Source of the DNA: Methanomassiliicoccales archaeon
Lineage (GTDB): Archaea; Thermoplasmatota; Thermoplasmata; Methanomassiliicoccales; UBA472
Length of the DNA stretch: 48,183 nt
Assembly: GCA_028682895.1 (NCBI GenBank)
Contig: JAJRAK010000033.1
Location: forward strand, 1-48,183
Direction: 5' to 3'
Positions 1 through 9,026 of the stretch are shown one piece after another (the first letter of the stretch is position 1; each line of letters starts with the position of its first letter). The notes under the pieces are model-generated. The model was given only the letters and a program-made list of their open reading frames with translations, was not told the DNA's origin and did not search any database. Both the position numbers and the translations under genes were made by a program.

Positions 1-102
1 AAAGTCTTTTCAGCTCATCAATCGTGATGGCCAAACAGGTTCCAGGATAAAAATAATTCATAATTATAATAATATTTTCGGGCCAGTTTAACGTAAAAGG
101 TC

Positions 103-606
103 CTATCCTTCGAGGATGGGCGTATAACCATACCAGGCGCCCTCCTCCTTCAACAGTTGCAGGTTCTTCTCCAGGAGATCGCGGTGCCCCTCCTCTATGT
201 GCGACAGCCTTTCCAGCAATGCCTTCGCTCCAGGGTCGCTCACCATCCTTACCGCTCCTTTGTACATCTTTACGGAGGCGATCTCCACATTGATGCCCGT
301 CTCCATGGCGGCGACCTCGTCCTCCAACGTGATGCAATTGTCAGGAGGGAACGGGAAGGCGGCCTCCGGTGCGATGCCCATCATCGATGCGGCCGGGGCG
401 ACACGGGCCGGGTCCATGCCGGGGGATATCCTCCTCATCTCATGCTCGATGTGTTGCAGATGCATCATCTCGTCCCGGGCAAGCCCGCGCAGCAACGCCG
501 CGCCCTTCTCCTCCCTGGCACATTCGCTGAACCTCTGATAGAACTTGATGCCGAACTCCTCGATCCGGCGGGCGGCGGCCAATATCGCCATCGTGTCTAG
601 TGTCAT
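103..606 (-). CDS. Ferritin-like (rubrerythrin-type) di-iron protein
   Basis: A 167-residue four-helix protein of the rubrerythrin/ferritin-like family, which holds a di-iron site used in peroxide reduction or iron handling. Two helix pairs each carry a Glu and an ExxH motif: E16/E17 and E46-x-x-H49 in the first half, and a matching Glu plus EEGH near residue 138 in the second. There is no C-terminal rubredoxin domain, so it is a minimal form. The ATG at 606 is preferred; a start at 645 would add a short CxCxxC leader that may or may not be real. The stop is TAG. It is divergent from the hydrogenase-like operon and may protect oxygen-sensitive iron-sulfur enzymes, which is inference. Confidence 0.8.
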   Translation of the reverse strand: MTLDTMAILAAARRIEEFGIKFYQRFSECAREEKGAALLRGLARDEMMHLQHIEHEMRRISPGMDPARVAPAASMMGIAPEAAFPFPPDNCITLEDEVAAMETGINVEIASVKMYKGAVRMVSDPGAKALLERLSHIEEGHRDLLEKNLQLLKEEGAWYGYTPILEG

Positions 607-764
607 GAGGACCAATTCCAAGTTACAATCGCGACATTTGCACATAAGGGTTTGCCAGCTCGTTCAGACGATCCGCCTATTAAAATGGTCAATAAGAAAG
701 TTTTAATAACTCTACCAGAGTGCGCCGCCCATCGAATTTACTTCGAGGCGATAGGCACGTTCCC

Positions 765-772
765 ATTTATAT
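765..772 (+). promoter_or_regulatory. TATA box of the hydrogenase-like operon
   Basis: The sequence atttatat lies about 30 bases before the ATG at 800, the distance expected for an archaeal promoter that makes a nearly leaderless transcript. The rest of the 607-799 gap holds an AT-rich stretch (about 699-708) that could serve the divergent ferritin-like gene. Confidence 0.5.
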
Positions 773-799
773 CGTCAGAGATGCCTTGAGGCTACATCC

Positions 800-2782
800 A
801 TGTTTCCAGAGGTATTGCCGACATTATTGCTGACCCTGCCCTTGCTTGGCGCGTTCTTGGCCTTAGTGCCGAAAGGGGAGAACGCCAGGGTCATCAGCTA
901 TCTCTGCGCCTCGATATCGGCGGTGAGCGGGGCCATCTGGTCTCTTTACGTACTTCTACAAGGAACGGAGTCCTACGTGCTCCCGCTGCCTTCCGTGTGG
1001 GGAGAATACGCCATATGCCTGGACTCGTTCGGCGCCTTGATCCTTCTCATCACATCCTTGATATTCGCCAGCGTGTCCATGTACTCACTTTTCTCCCGCG
1101 AGGGGATCACGGCGCGCGGAGCTTCCCTCTTCAACCTGTTCATGCTCTCGGTGGTCATGGCCATGGTGGCCGATCACGTGCTGCTGCTCCTGGTGGCCTG
1201 GGAGACCATGTCCCTGACATCGTTCCTGGGCGTCTGGGGGAACCGGGAGGACAAGGACACCAGCGCTGCCTGGAAATATCTGGTCGTCACCCACTTCGGC
1301 GCCATGCTGGTCATAGCTTCCTTCATCTTCATATCCCTGGAATCTGGCGAGGTCAGGCTGAGCGCCATCTCCGGCGTGTCATCTTCGGCCGGAACGCTGG
1401 TATCCGCCACACTGATAATGATGCTGGTCATGGGGTTCGGTAGCAAGCTCGGGCTACTTCCGTTCCACATCTGGATGCCTGAGCTCTACGGCCGGGCGCC
1501 CTCCGCTTTCACCGCCCTGCTCTCCTCGGCCGCCTCCAACGTGGCGGTCCTGGTCCTGGTGAGGGCGATATTCGGCTACATCGGTGTGTCCGATCAGGTG
1601 ACCACGGCCATGATCGTGATGGCCCTCGCCGCGGTCACGGCACTTTGGGGGGCTCTGCAGGCATTGGTCCAGAACGACTCCAACAGGGTGTTGGCATACT
1701 CGAGCATGGAGAACATGGGCCTGATCTTGCTGACCCTCGGTGCCGCCATGCTCTTCCAATCATATGGGTCGTCCGAAGCGGCGGCCTTCGCCATAATGGC
1801 CGCCATGTTCCATTTGATCAGCCATACGGTCTTCAAATCCCTCCTGCTCATGGCCTCGGGCACGGTCCGCCGGGCAACCGGAGAAGGGAACATCGAGAAG
1901 CTGGGAGGGCTAGCAAGGACGCTGCCCGCCCTATCCGCCGTGTTCCTCGTCGGGATATTGGCCGTGGCGGCACTACCTCCCTTCGCCGGCTTTGCCAGCG
2001 AATGGGCTATGTTCAAATCATTGATGCACGCCGAGATAATCACCGATCCGGCCATTCAAATGGCCTTACCGCTGGCCATCGCCACCATGGCCTTGGCCAC
2101 TGCCATCGCGTCCGTGGCGTACCTGCGCCTATACGGTTTCATATTCATGGGGCGCCCGCGCTCCCAGGGCGCTGCCTGTCCGCGCCCGGTGGAGATCAAC
2201 GAACTGTTCCCCTTCCTGCCTATGGCGTTGCTGTGCCTTCTCTTGGGCGTCATGTCTCTTCCGTTGCTCACGCAGCTCGCCTCTTCCGTCTCGCCCCTGG
2301 TAGGCCTTACCAGCGTGGACGTTGTGGAAGGGTGGAGCATCAACATGTCTCATATGGGCGGACTGAACGCCCTTGGCCTGAGCATCGTGCTGGCGATCGG
2401 CATTCTGCTGACGTTCCTGGCCGTCCGCTCATTGGGCAAGAGGTCACTGGCTCGCGGGGACACCTGGGATTGCGGGACGCAGCTGGACGCGCGTACTCAG
2501 TATACGCCCACTGGCTTCTCTCAGCCGTTGCTCAGGGTGTTCAATAAGATTTACGATCCGCAGACGACCGTGAGCGAGGAGCCCAGACCTTCCACGTACA
2601 TACGCTCGGTGCGCTTCCAACAGAACCTTCCGGAAATATTCATCGACAACTTCTACCGACCTCTGGTCTCCGGTGTCATCTTCGTGTCCACGAAGGCCAA
2701 GAAGATGCAGAACGGGAGCATCCAGACATACCTGGCCTATCTTATGATCACCCTGATTGTTCTCCTAGTGGTGTTGAGGTGA
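800..2782 (+). CDS. hyfB: Hyf-type membrane subunit B (NuoL/Mrp antiporter-like)
   Basis: A 660-residue membrane protein of the proton-translocating antiporter-like family (PF00361) found in complex I and group 4 hydrogenases. Hydrophobic helices run through most of the length. Hallmarks are WETMSL with the channel glutamate, a lysine in GSKLGLLPFHIWMPELY and the HyfB-specific C-terminal stretch DTWDCGTQL. The last 100 residues form a soluble tail and a final helix, as in HyfB. It is the first gene of a six-gene operon and is probably read from a leaderless start. It should pump protons or sodium ions when electrons pass through the soluble arm. Confidence 0.9.
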   Translation: MFPEVLPTLLLTLPLLGAFLALVPKGENARVISYLCASISAVSGAIWSLYVLLQGTESYVLPLPSVWGEYAICLDSFGALILLITSLIFASVSMYSLFSREGITARGASLFNLFMLSVVMAMVADHVLLLLVAWETMSLTSFLGVWGNREDKDTSAAWKYLVVTHFGAMLVIASFIFISLESGEVRLSAISGVSSSAGTLVSATLIMMLVMGFGSKLGLLPFHIWMPELYGRAPSAFTALLSSAASNVAVLVLVRAIFGYIGVSDQVTTAMIVMALAAVTALWGALQALVQNDSNRVLAYSSMENMGLILLTLGAAMLFQSYGSSEAAAFAIMAAMFHLISHTVFKSLLLMASGTVRRATGEGNIEKLGGLARTLPALSAVFLVGILAVAALPPFAGFASEWAMFKSLMHAEIITDPAIQMALPLAIATMALATAIASVAYLRLYGFIFMGRPRSQGAACPRPVEINELFPFLPMALLCLLLGVMSLPLLTQLASSVSPLVGLTSVDVVEGWSINMSHMGGLNALGLSIVLAIGILLTFLAVRSLGKRSLARGDTWDCGTQLDARTQYTPTGFSQPLLRVFNKIYDPQTTVSEEPRPSTYIRSVRFQQNLPEIFIDNFYRPLVSGVIFVSTKAKKMQNGSIQTYLAYLMITLIVLLVVLR

Positions 2783-2786
2783 TGGA

Positions 2787-3728
2787 ATGGCTCTGATCGA
2801 CGTCATCATTACGCTCACCGAAGTACTGTTCCTGCTGGCGTTATCCCCGTTGCTATCAGGTATCATCCGGAAGATCAAGGCCTGGATACAATGCCGGAAA
2901 GGCCCGGGGATATTGCAGCCGTATCGCGATATATGGAAGCTGTTGCACAAGGGCACGGTCATGTCCAAGGAGGCGTCATGGCTGTTCCTCCTCATCCCTT
3001 ACATCTGCCTCGGGGCCATGCTCTGCCTCGCGGTCATGATGCCCGTCTTCTATACTGGCTCGTCAAACGGCATCGGGGACATGGTGGCGGCCATCTACAT
3101 GCTCGCCATCTTCCGGTTCATGATGGTATTGGGCGGGCTCGAAGGCGGGAGCTCGTTCGGCGGGATGGGCAGCAGCAGGGAGATGATGATATCCGCCATC
3201 GTCGAGCCCACCTTGCTCCTTTCGATATTCTCCGTTGCGGCCATATCAGGTACCACCGACCTCTCGGACATTTCCCGCTATTTCGCCTCGTCCGGCGCTT
3301 CCGTGCTGTCCCCGTCGCTATTCTTGGCAGCAGCAGCGATATTCATATCGCTCATGGCCGAGAACTCACGCGTGCCGTTCGACAATCCGGCGACCCACCT
3401 GGAGCTGACCATGGTGCACGAGGGCATGCTCCTGGAATATTCCGGAAGGGAGCTGGCGCTGATGGAGACGGCCTCATACATGCGTCTCACCATCTTCATG
3501 GTGATCTTGAGCAACATATTCTTCCCCTGGGGCATAGCCATGGACCTTGAGGCGGGCGCATTGGTCATCGCGATAGTGGCCATAGTCCTGAAGCTGCTGC
3601 TCATATCCGTGGCGGTAGCTGTGACAGAGTCCCTCATGGCCAAGCTGCGTCTGTTCCGACTGCCGAACCTTCTTACCATATCCTTTACCTTGTCCCTACT
3701 GGCGGTGATGTCCTATTACATACTATGA
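2787..3728 (+). CDS. hyfC: Hyf-type membrane subunit C (NuoH-like)
   Basis: A 313-residue membrane protein of the NuoH/HycD/HyfC family, the subunit that connects the redox arm to the ion pumps. Diagnostic segments are GILQPYRDIWKL near residue 40 and ENSRVPFDNPATHLELTM near 192, followed by EGMLLEYSGRE. About eight hydrophobic helices are visible. It starts four bases after hyfB, with a ggtgatgg-type ribosome site at the end of hyfB, so the two are surely co-transcribed. Confidence 0.9.
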   Translation: MALIDVIITLTEVLFLLALSPLLSGIIRKIKAWIQCRKGPGILQPYRDIWKLLHKGTVMSKEASWLFLLIPYICLGAMLCLAVMMPVFYTGSSNGIGDMVAAIYMLAIFRFMMVLGGLEGGSSFGGMGSSREMMISAIVEPTLLLSIFSVAAISGTTDLSDISRYFASSGASVLSPSLFLAAAAIFISLMAENSRVPFDNPATHLELTMVHEGMLLEYSGRELALMETASYMRLTIFMVILSNIFFPWGIAMDLEAGALVIAIVAIVLKLLLISVAVAVTESLMAKLRLFRLPNLLTISFTLSLLAVMSYYIL

Positions 3729-3737
3729 GGTGAGAGA

Positions 3738-4397
3738 TTGATCGACATCCTTGGTTTGGACATCATCAACTTCCTGGCCGCGGCCATACTGTTGATATCC
3801 CTACTGGTCATGGCCAGCGTCCGAATGGGACAGCTTGTGCGTTCCTTCGCCCTGCAATCGATCATATTGGCGGCCATCGCGGTAGTGCTGGCCAATCATA
3901 CCGGTTCTGAGCATATCTATGTCGTGGCCGTGCTCACCCTGGTGATCAAGGGAATCGCCATCCCTCGTTTCATGATGTACACCATCGATCGCCTGAAGAT
4001 GCGTCGTGAGATCGAGCCTCTCATCGGTATCCCGGCATCGCTGCTCATATCCGCTATGCTCATCATCGTGGCCTATTACATCACCGAACCGCTGATCTCA
4101 TCAGGGGAGGCGGTGACGCGGAACTGCCTGGCCATTGCTTTCTCCGTGGTCTTCATCGGCATGTTCATGATGATCAGCAGGCGCAAGGCCATGACCCAGA
4201 TGGTCGGGCTCCTGATGATGGAGAACGGGCTCGTCCTGGCCATTATATCGACCACCTATGGGATGCCGTTGATCATCGAGCTTGGCGTCTTCTTTGACGT
4301 GTTCCTCGCCGTGCTGATAATGGGGATATTCATCTTCCGCATCAACCGGACGTTCGAGACCTTGGATACGACCTTCATGACACGCTTGAGGGACTGA
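3738..4397 (+). CDS. hyfE: Hyf-type membrane subunit E (NuoK-related)
   Basis: A 219-residue all-helical membrane protein of the HyfE family, whose N-terminal part resembles NuoK. The segment VLTLVIKGIAIPRFM near residue 65 is typical of HyfE and its lysine sits in the proposed proton path. The start is TTG at 3738, preceded by gaggtgag, a clear ribosome site. It lies between hyfC and hyfF with gaps of nine bases and one base. Confidence 0.88.
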   Translation: MIDILGLDIINFLAAAILLISLLVMASVRMGQLVRSFALQSIILAAIAVVLANHTGSEHIYVVAVLTLVIKGIAIPRFMMYTIDRLKMRREIEPLIGIPASLLISAMLIIVAYYITEPLISSGEAVTRNCLAIAFSVVFIGMFMMISRRKAMTQMVGLLMMENGLVLAIISTTYGMPLIIELGVFFDVFLAVLIMGIFIFRINRTFETLDTTFMTRLRD

Positions 4398-4398
4398 A

Positions 4399-5859
4399 AT
4401 GATCGAACTGCTGCTGCTCGTCCCGCTGGTCACCGCCCTGCTATGCGGACTTTCAAGGAACGAGAGGCACATCTACATCTTCAGCGTGGCCGGGGCCATC
4501 ATCATGGCCTTGGTGGCCATACCCTTCTGCTATGAGGCTTTCTTCGAAGGGCCGATAGACACCTGGCTGTGGTACATGGACTCACTGTCCGCACTGTTCG
4601 TGGTAATAATCGTGGTCATTGTCGCCATGGTCAGCGTCTATTCTGTGGACTACCAGCGGCACGAACGCACAGAGGGAGAACTCACCATCAAGGACCTTCG
4701 TTATTACCACTCCCTGCTGCACATATTCACCCTGACCATGCTGCTCGTGGTGATCGTCGACTCCCTGGGCCTCATGTGGATCGCTATCGAGGCCACCACC
4801 CTGGCATCGGCCTTCCTGGTCGGGTTCTACAAGAAGAGCGAGGCCATGGAGGCGGCCTGGAAGTACCTGATCATCTGCTCCGTCGGCATCACCCTGGCAT
4901 TGCTGGGGATCATCCTGATATACGCCTCGTCCGTAGGCGTCCTGGGCGAGGGGATGGATTCCCTCGATTGGTCCGTGCTCAGCTCGGTGGCCGACCAACT
5001 GGACCCGGCCCTGGTCAAGGTGGCGTTCATCTTCATCATCATCGGTCTGGGAACAAAGGCGGGATTGGCCCCTATGCACACCTGGCTTCCAGATGCCCAT
5101 AGCCAGGCACCAACTCCCATAAGCGGTCTGCTCTCGGCCGTGCTGCTCAACTGTGCCATGTACGGCATACTGCGCATACATCTGCTGGCAGAAGCGGCCG
5201 TGCCCGGCTTCTCATCGTCGCTGCTGGTACTTTTCGGATTGTTATCATTGATCGTGGCCGCGATCTTCATACTAACGGCACGCGACCTAAAGCGCATGCT
5301 GGCCTTCTCCAGCGTCGAGCATATGGGCATAATCGCCCTGGGGTTCGGCATCGGAGGGCCGCTGGCGATACTGGGAGCGCTCTTCCATATCTTGGCTCAT
5401 TCGCTGACCAAGACCTTGATGTTCTTCGGGGCCGGGAACGTGATCCAGAAGTACGGCACCAGGGAGATGAAGGACATCAAAGGGCTATGGAAGGCCATGC
5501 CGACGACGGCTATCATGATCGTCCTCGGTGGTGCGGCCATCGCCGGTTCCCCGCCTTTCGCCCTCTTCGTGGGCGAGTTCCTCATATTGTCCGGAGCGAT
5601 AGCATCGGGGTCCTACCTGCTGGCGGGAGTGTTCATCGCCCTCATCACCCTCATCTTCGCTGGTATGACCTACCGCATCTTCAGCATGAGCTCAGGCACT
5701 CCTCAGGAAGGGCTCCCGTCCGGTGAGATAGGTAAGCTGCGTCTGGTCCCGATGTTCTTGCTGGCCGCGGCCGTCCTCATATTGGGGCTGTTCTTCCCTG
5801 ATGTCATCTCCGATGCCTTGGGCTCTATCGTGGACCTGTTCGAGGAGATGATCGGATGA
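4399..5859 (+). CDS. hyfF: Hyf-type membrane subunit F (NuoM/NuoN antiporter-like)
   Basis: A 486-residue antiporter-like subunit (PF00361), the second ion-pump module of the complex. It shows IEATTLAS with the channel glutamate near residue 133, the lysine helix GTKAGLAPMHTWLPDAHSQAP near 217 and the broken-helix region HSLTKTLMFFGAGNV near 334. There is no HyfD between E and F, so the complex has two antiporter-like subunits in place of the three of full-length Hyf. It overlaps the next gene by four bases (ATGA), a sign of coupled translation. Confidence 0.9.
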   Translation: MIELLLLVPLVTALLCGLSRNERHIYIFSVAGAIIMALVAIPFCYEAFFEGPIDTWLWYMDSLSALFVVIIVVIVAMVSVYSVDYQRHERTEGELTIKDLRYYHSLLHIFTLTMLLVVIVDSLGLMWIAIEATTLASAFLVGFYKKSEAMEAAWKYLIICSVGITLALLGIILIYASSVGVLGEGMDSLDWSVLSSVADQLDPALVKVAFIFIIIGLGTKAGLAPMHTWLPDAHSQAPTPISGLLSAVLLNCAMYGILRIHLLAEAAVPGFSSSLLVLFGLLSLIVAAIFILTARDLKRMLAFSSVEHMGIIALGFGIGGPLAILGALFHILAHSLTKTLMFFGAGNVIQKYGTREMKDIKGLWKAMPTTAIMIVLGGAAIAGSPPFALFVGEFLILSGAIASGSYLLAGVFIALITLIFAGMTYRIFSMSSGTPQEGLPSGEIGKLRLVPMFLLAAAVLILGLFFPDVISDALGSIVDLFEEMIG

Positions 5860-7388
5860 GACCTTATGACATCGAGCTCTTGGACTCGCTTCCTTTCCCC
5901 CCGTCTAAATACGAGGAGCGCCAGGGACGCCTGCATCTGATGGTCCAGGAGGACCAGGTCCGCCCGTTGCTCTCCTTCCTGATCAAGAAGGAGGACGGCG
6001 AGCTATCAAACCTGTACCATCTTCCATCTGGGAACTGCATCATGGCCTTGGTGGTGGTCCCTCGGCGCGGCGTGATCGTCATAGAAGGCGCGCTGGAAGG
6101 GACGACATATCCGTCCCTCACCATCGAGCTCCCCTCTGCACATTGGTACGAGAGGGAGATGATGGAGATGAGCGGCATCGTTCCCTTGGACCACCCCAAC
6201 ATGCGCCCCTTGCATCTGCACGACTGGCCGAAGAACGAGCACCCGCTCTCCCCCTCGTTCCCATCGGACAGGGAGGTCCCTCTCGTCGGAGGTACATATC
6301 ACTACCGCAAGGTGGAGGGCGAAGGTATCATGGAGGTGCCTGTCGGCCCCGTCCACGCCGGGGTGATCGAACCAGGGCACTTCCGCTTCAGCACTGCTGG
6401 GGAGCCTATCATCAATCTAGAGGTGCGTCTCGGCTTCGTCCATCGGGGAGTGGAAAAGAGCATGGAGGGCTGCCCTCTGCCTCGGGCGCTGAGGTTGACG
6501 GAGAGGATATCCGGCGATAACGGCGTCGCCCACTCCATGGCCTTCTGCCAAGCGGTGGAGATGGGAACCGACGTCCCGGAGAGGGCCAAGATGCTTCGCT
6601 GCATATACTCCGAGATGGAGCGAATATACAACCATCTGGGGGACATCGGGGGCATGGCCACCGACGTCGCCTTCGCAGTACCGGCGGCCGCGGCGGCCAC
6701 GCTACGGGAGAGGATGCTCCGGTTGAATCACGATCTCACAGGTCACAGGCTGCTATGGGGAACGATGGTCCCAGGAGGCGTGGCCAAGGACATCGACGCT
6801 GAGAGGAGCGACCATCTGCAGAACGCCCTGGTGGACCTGGGCCTCTCCTTCGACCCGATCGAGGACACCTTGTTCAACTCCCCCTCGTTCTTGGACCGTG
6901 TGGAGACCACCGGAACGCTGAGCCTATCCCAGGCCAAGGACCTCAGGGCGACCGGGCCGGTGGCCAGGGCATCCGGCTGGGACCGGGACGCGCGCCGGGA
7001 CTTCCCATACGCCGCGTACGCCCGCATGGGCTTCCAGGTACAGGTACAGAGGGAGGGCGATGTCCTTTCCCGGCTGAGGGTCAAGATCGGGGAGATGCGC
7101 GAGTCCATGAGCATTGTCAAGCAGTGCCTGGACCTGATGCAGGACGGCGAGCTGAGGGTGGAGGTGCCAGTGCCCGACGGCATGGGGGTCGGACTGGTGG
7201 AATCGCCCCGTGGCGAGCTCGTGCACTGCGTTCACTTCGAGAACGGGAAGATGATCAGATACAAGGTCCGCGACCCGTCCTTCTGCAATTGGCCCACTAT
7301 GGAGAAGGCTGTGCTGGGGAACATCGTCCCGGACTTCCCCCTGATCAACAAGAGCTACAATCTGTCCTATGCCGGGAACGACCTGTGA
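5856..7388 (+). CDS. hyfG: Hydrogenase-like large subunit without NiFe cysteines (HyfG-like)
   Basis: A 510-residue fusion of a NuoC-like 30-kDa domain (about residues 1-140, with WYEREMMEMSGI) and a NuoD/HycE-like large subunit. In a NiFe hydrogenase the first metal motif is RxCGxC; here it reads R217-I-S219-G-D-N222-G, followed by the family's AHS. The second motif, DPCxxC, reads D473-P-S475-F-C477-N478, so none of the four ligand positions is cysteine. The protein cannot bind the NiFe centre in the known way. It matches the energy-converting hydrogenase-related (Ehr) group and complex I, and its redox partner is unknown. No maturation protease or hyp gene is nearby, which fits. Confidence 0.88.
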   Translation: MRPYDIELLDSLPFPPSKYEERQGRLHLMVQEDQVRPLLSFLIKKEDGELSNLYHLPSGNCIMALVVVPRRGVIVIEGALEGTTYPSLTIELPSAHWYEREMMEMSGIVPLDHPNMRPLHLHDWPKNEHPLSPSFPSDREVPLVGGTYHYRKVEGEGIMEVPVGPVHAGVIEPGHFRFSTAGEPIINLEVRLGFVHRGVEKSMEGCPLPRALRLTERISGDNGVAHSMAFCQAVEMGTDVPERAKMLRCIYSEMERIYNHLGDIGGMATDVAFAVPAAAAATLRERMLRLNHDLTGHRLLWGTMVPGGVAKDIDAERSDHLQNALVDLGLSFDPIEDTLFNSPSFLDRVETTGTLSLSQAKDLRATGPVARASGWDRDARRDFPYAAYARMGFQVQVQREGDVLSRLRVKIGEMRESMSIVKQCLDLMQDGELRVEVPVPDGMGVGLVESPRGELVHCVHFENGKMIRYKVRDPSFCNWPTMEKAVLGNIVPDFPLINKSYNLSYAGNDL

Positions 7389-7394
7389 GGTGAG

Positions 7395-8138
7395 ATGATG
7401 TTCGACATAATCGAGAGGAGGCTGAGGGGGAAGGGGGTGGTGACCGAGCCGCTGAACGTCCTGCAAGGGATGGGGCACGCCAAGGCCCCGATGGCCAGCA
7501 AGAAATGTGACCTGTGCGGTCTATGCGTCCCCGCCTGCCCCACGTCGGCCATCATCACTGACGGGGACTGGCAGGTGGACGCTGGGCGCTGCCTATGGTG
7601 CGGTGACTGCCAGAGCGCCTGCCCCAAGGACGCCATATCGTTCTCGCGCGACTGCCCTGCGGTGACGGACCGCAGCGCGCTGGTGTTGAAGAGGAACTCC
7701 CCGGCGACCGGACGCCCACTGCTGAATGAAGAAATGAGGAAGGTCCTAGGAAGCTCTTTGTCCATCCGTGAGGTCGATGCTGGCTCATGCAACGGTTGCG
7801 AGGTGGAGGTCAACAACCTTTCCAACCCGTTCTATGACCTGGACCGCTTCGGCATCAAGATCGTCGCCTCCCCCAGGCATGCGGACATGCTGCTGGTCAC
7901 CGGTCCGGTGACACGGAACATGGAGGGGGCGCTGATGAAGACGTACCTGGCCGCCGCCGAACCGAAACTGGTGGTGGCCTTGGGGACCTGCGCCATATCC
8001 GGCTGTCCCTTCGGAGGTAGCTATGCTGCCGGGTCCGGCGTGAGCGATGTGCTGCCCATAACCCTTTTCATCCCCGGCTGCCCTCCCAGTCCATGGAGTG
8101 TCATCTTGGCACTGTTGGAGGCGCTCGGTCGGCAGTGA
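7395..8138 (+). CDS. hyfI: Fused polyferredoxin and NuoB/HyfI-like small subunit
   Basis: A 247-residue protein joining two subunits that are separate in most relatives. Residues 34-80 form a two-cluster ferredoxin (NuoI/HyfH-like), with C38-C41-C44-C48 and C66-C69-C72-C76. Residues 118-247 are a NuoB/HyfI-like small subunit with the four ligands of the proximal 4Fe-4S cluster: C132, C135, C199 and C229. All clusters are intact although the partner large subunit lacks its metal site, so the electron wire is kept. It is the last gene of the operon and its stop codon abuts the convergent stress protein gene. Confidence 0.9.
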   Translation: MMFDIIERRLRGKGVVTEPLNVLQGMGHAKAPMASKKCDLCGLCVPACPTSAIITDGDWQVDAGRCLWCGDCQSACPKDAISFSRDCPAVTDRSALVLKRNSPATGRPLLNEEMRKVLGSSLSIREVDAGSCNGCEVEVNNLSNPFYDLDRFGIKIVASPRHADMLLVTGPVTRNMEGALMKTYLAAAEPKLVVALGTCAISGCPFGGSYAAGSGVSDVLPITLFIPGCPPSPWSVILALLEALGRQ

Positions 8139-8528
8139 TCACCTGACGATGATCACCGTGCACGGGGCACGCCTGACGATATATTCGGAGACGCTGCCGA
8201 TGAAAAGGCGGTCTAGAACGTTCTTTCCTGAGGTGCCGACGATGATGGCCGAAGCGTTCACCCTCTCGGCCATGTTGATGCAGGCCTCTCCCGGGCTGCC
8301 GGACTCCAGCAGGGCGACGACATCTATGCCTTGCTCGGACCCCGTGAGCTTGATCTTGTCTATGTGCCTCTTGGCCGCCTTCATGCTGGGCTCACGGTCC
8401 TCATCCTGTTTCGAACCTACTACGTAGACCACGTAAAGGGTCTCGTTGCGCAACCGGGCGTATTCTAAAGCGTACTCAACAGCCTTGTTCGAATGCGGTT
8501 TGCCATCCGTGGCCAGAACTATGCTCAA
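8139..8528 (-). CDS. Universal stress protein (UspA family)
   Basis: A 129-residue single-domain UspA protein. The C-terminal ATP-binding motif G-x2-G-x9-G(S/T) is complete (GTSGKNVLDRLFIGS near residue 100), so this is likely a nucleotide-binding member. It is convergent with the hydrogenase-like operon with no base between the stops. A TATA-like stretch at 8561-8570 lies about 38 bases before the ATG. Confidence 0.88.
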   Translation of the reverse strand: MSIVLATDGKPHSNKAVEYALEYARLRNETLYVVYVVGSKQDEDREPSMKAAKRHIDKIKLTGSEQGIDVVALLESGSPGEACINMAERVNASAIIVGTSGKNVLDRLFIGSVSEYIVRRAPCTVIIVR

Positions 8529-8560
8529 TCCCTCGCCTCATCGGCAAATGAATCTGTGAA

Positions 8561-8570
8561 GGATATATAT
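8561..8570 (-). promoter_or_regulatory. TATA box for the stress protein gene
   Basis: The sequence ggatatatat, read on the minus strand as atatatatcc, sits 33-42 bases before the ATG at 8528 and would give a short leader of about ten bases. Confidence 0.45.
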
Positions 8571-8587
8571 TTTCCATTGTTAAAACA

Positions 8588-9025
8588 TCAATCATCATCC
8601 TCAAGGCGCTTGGAAAGATACACGATGTCATCATGCTCCTTATAACCCAGTTCGTTGAACAGATGACGTGAGGCGGAGTTATCCGCGTGTATCAGCACTG
8701 AATATACCCTGATGTCCATGGCCCTGAGCTCATCCTCCGCCCGATGGACCAAAGCGGTAGCAACGCCCCTGCCCCGCCATTCAGGCCTTACCGCCAGACG
8801 GTTCAACCATCCCTTGCGCGTATCGTGCGTCGTCAGCAGCACGCCGATGACATCACCTTCTGACTCGGCCACCAGGTAGAAGGCGCCCTCCTCCCCGATC
8901 TGCCGCAGCACCCGTTCCTTTGAGTCCCGTCCTTTCGGCCTCACCGGAAGTCCAGAGGCGTTCCAGACGTCGGTCACGGCGTCGTAGTCCGCTTCGGTCA
9001 TGCGGCGTATGGTGAGCTCGGACAT
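8588..9025 (-). CDS. GNAT family N-acetyltransferase
   Basis: A 145-residue single-domain GNAT acetyltransferase. The acetyl-CoA pyrophosphate loop is visible as RPEWRGRGVATALV near residue 76, and HADNSASRHLFNELGYKE in the last third is the usual final motif. The substrate cannot be told. The ATG at 9025 is chosen because it follows the stop of the exonuclease gene by one base; the longer frame up to 9082 would overlap that gene. The two form an operon. Confidence 0.85.
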   Translation of the reverse strand: MSELTIRRMTEADYDAVTDVWNASGLPVRPKGRDSKERVLRQIGEEGAFYLVAESEGDVIGVLLTTHDTRKGWLNRLAVRPEWRGRGVATALVHRAEDELRAMDIRVYSVLIHADNSASRHLFNELGYKEHDDIVYLSKRLEDDD

Positions 9026-9026
9026 G

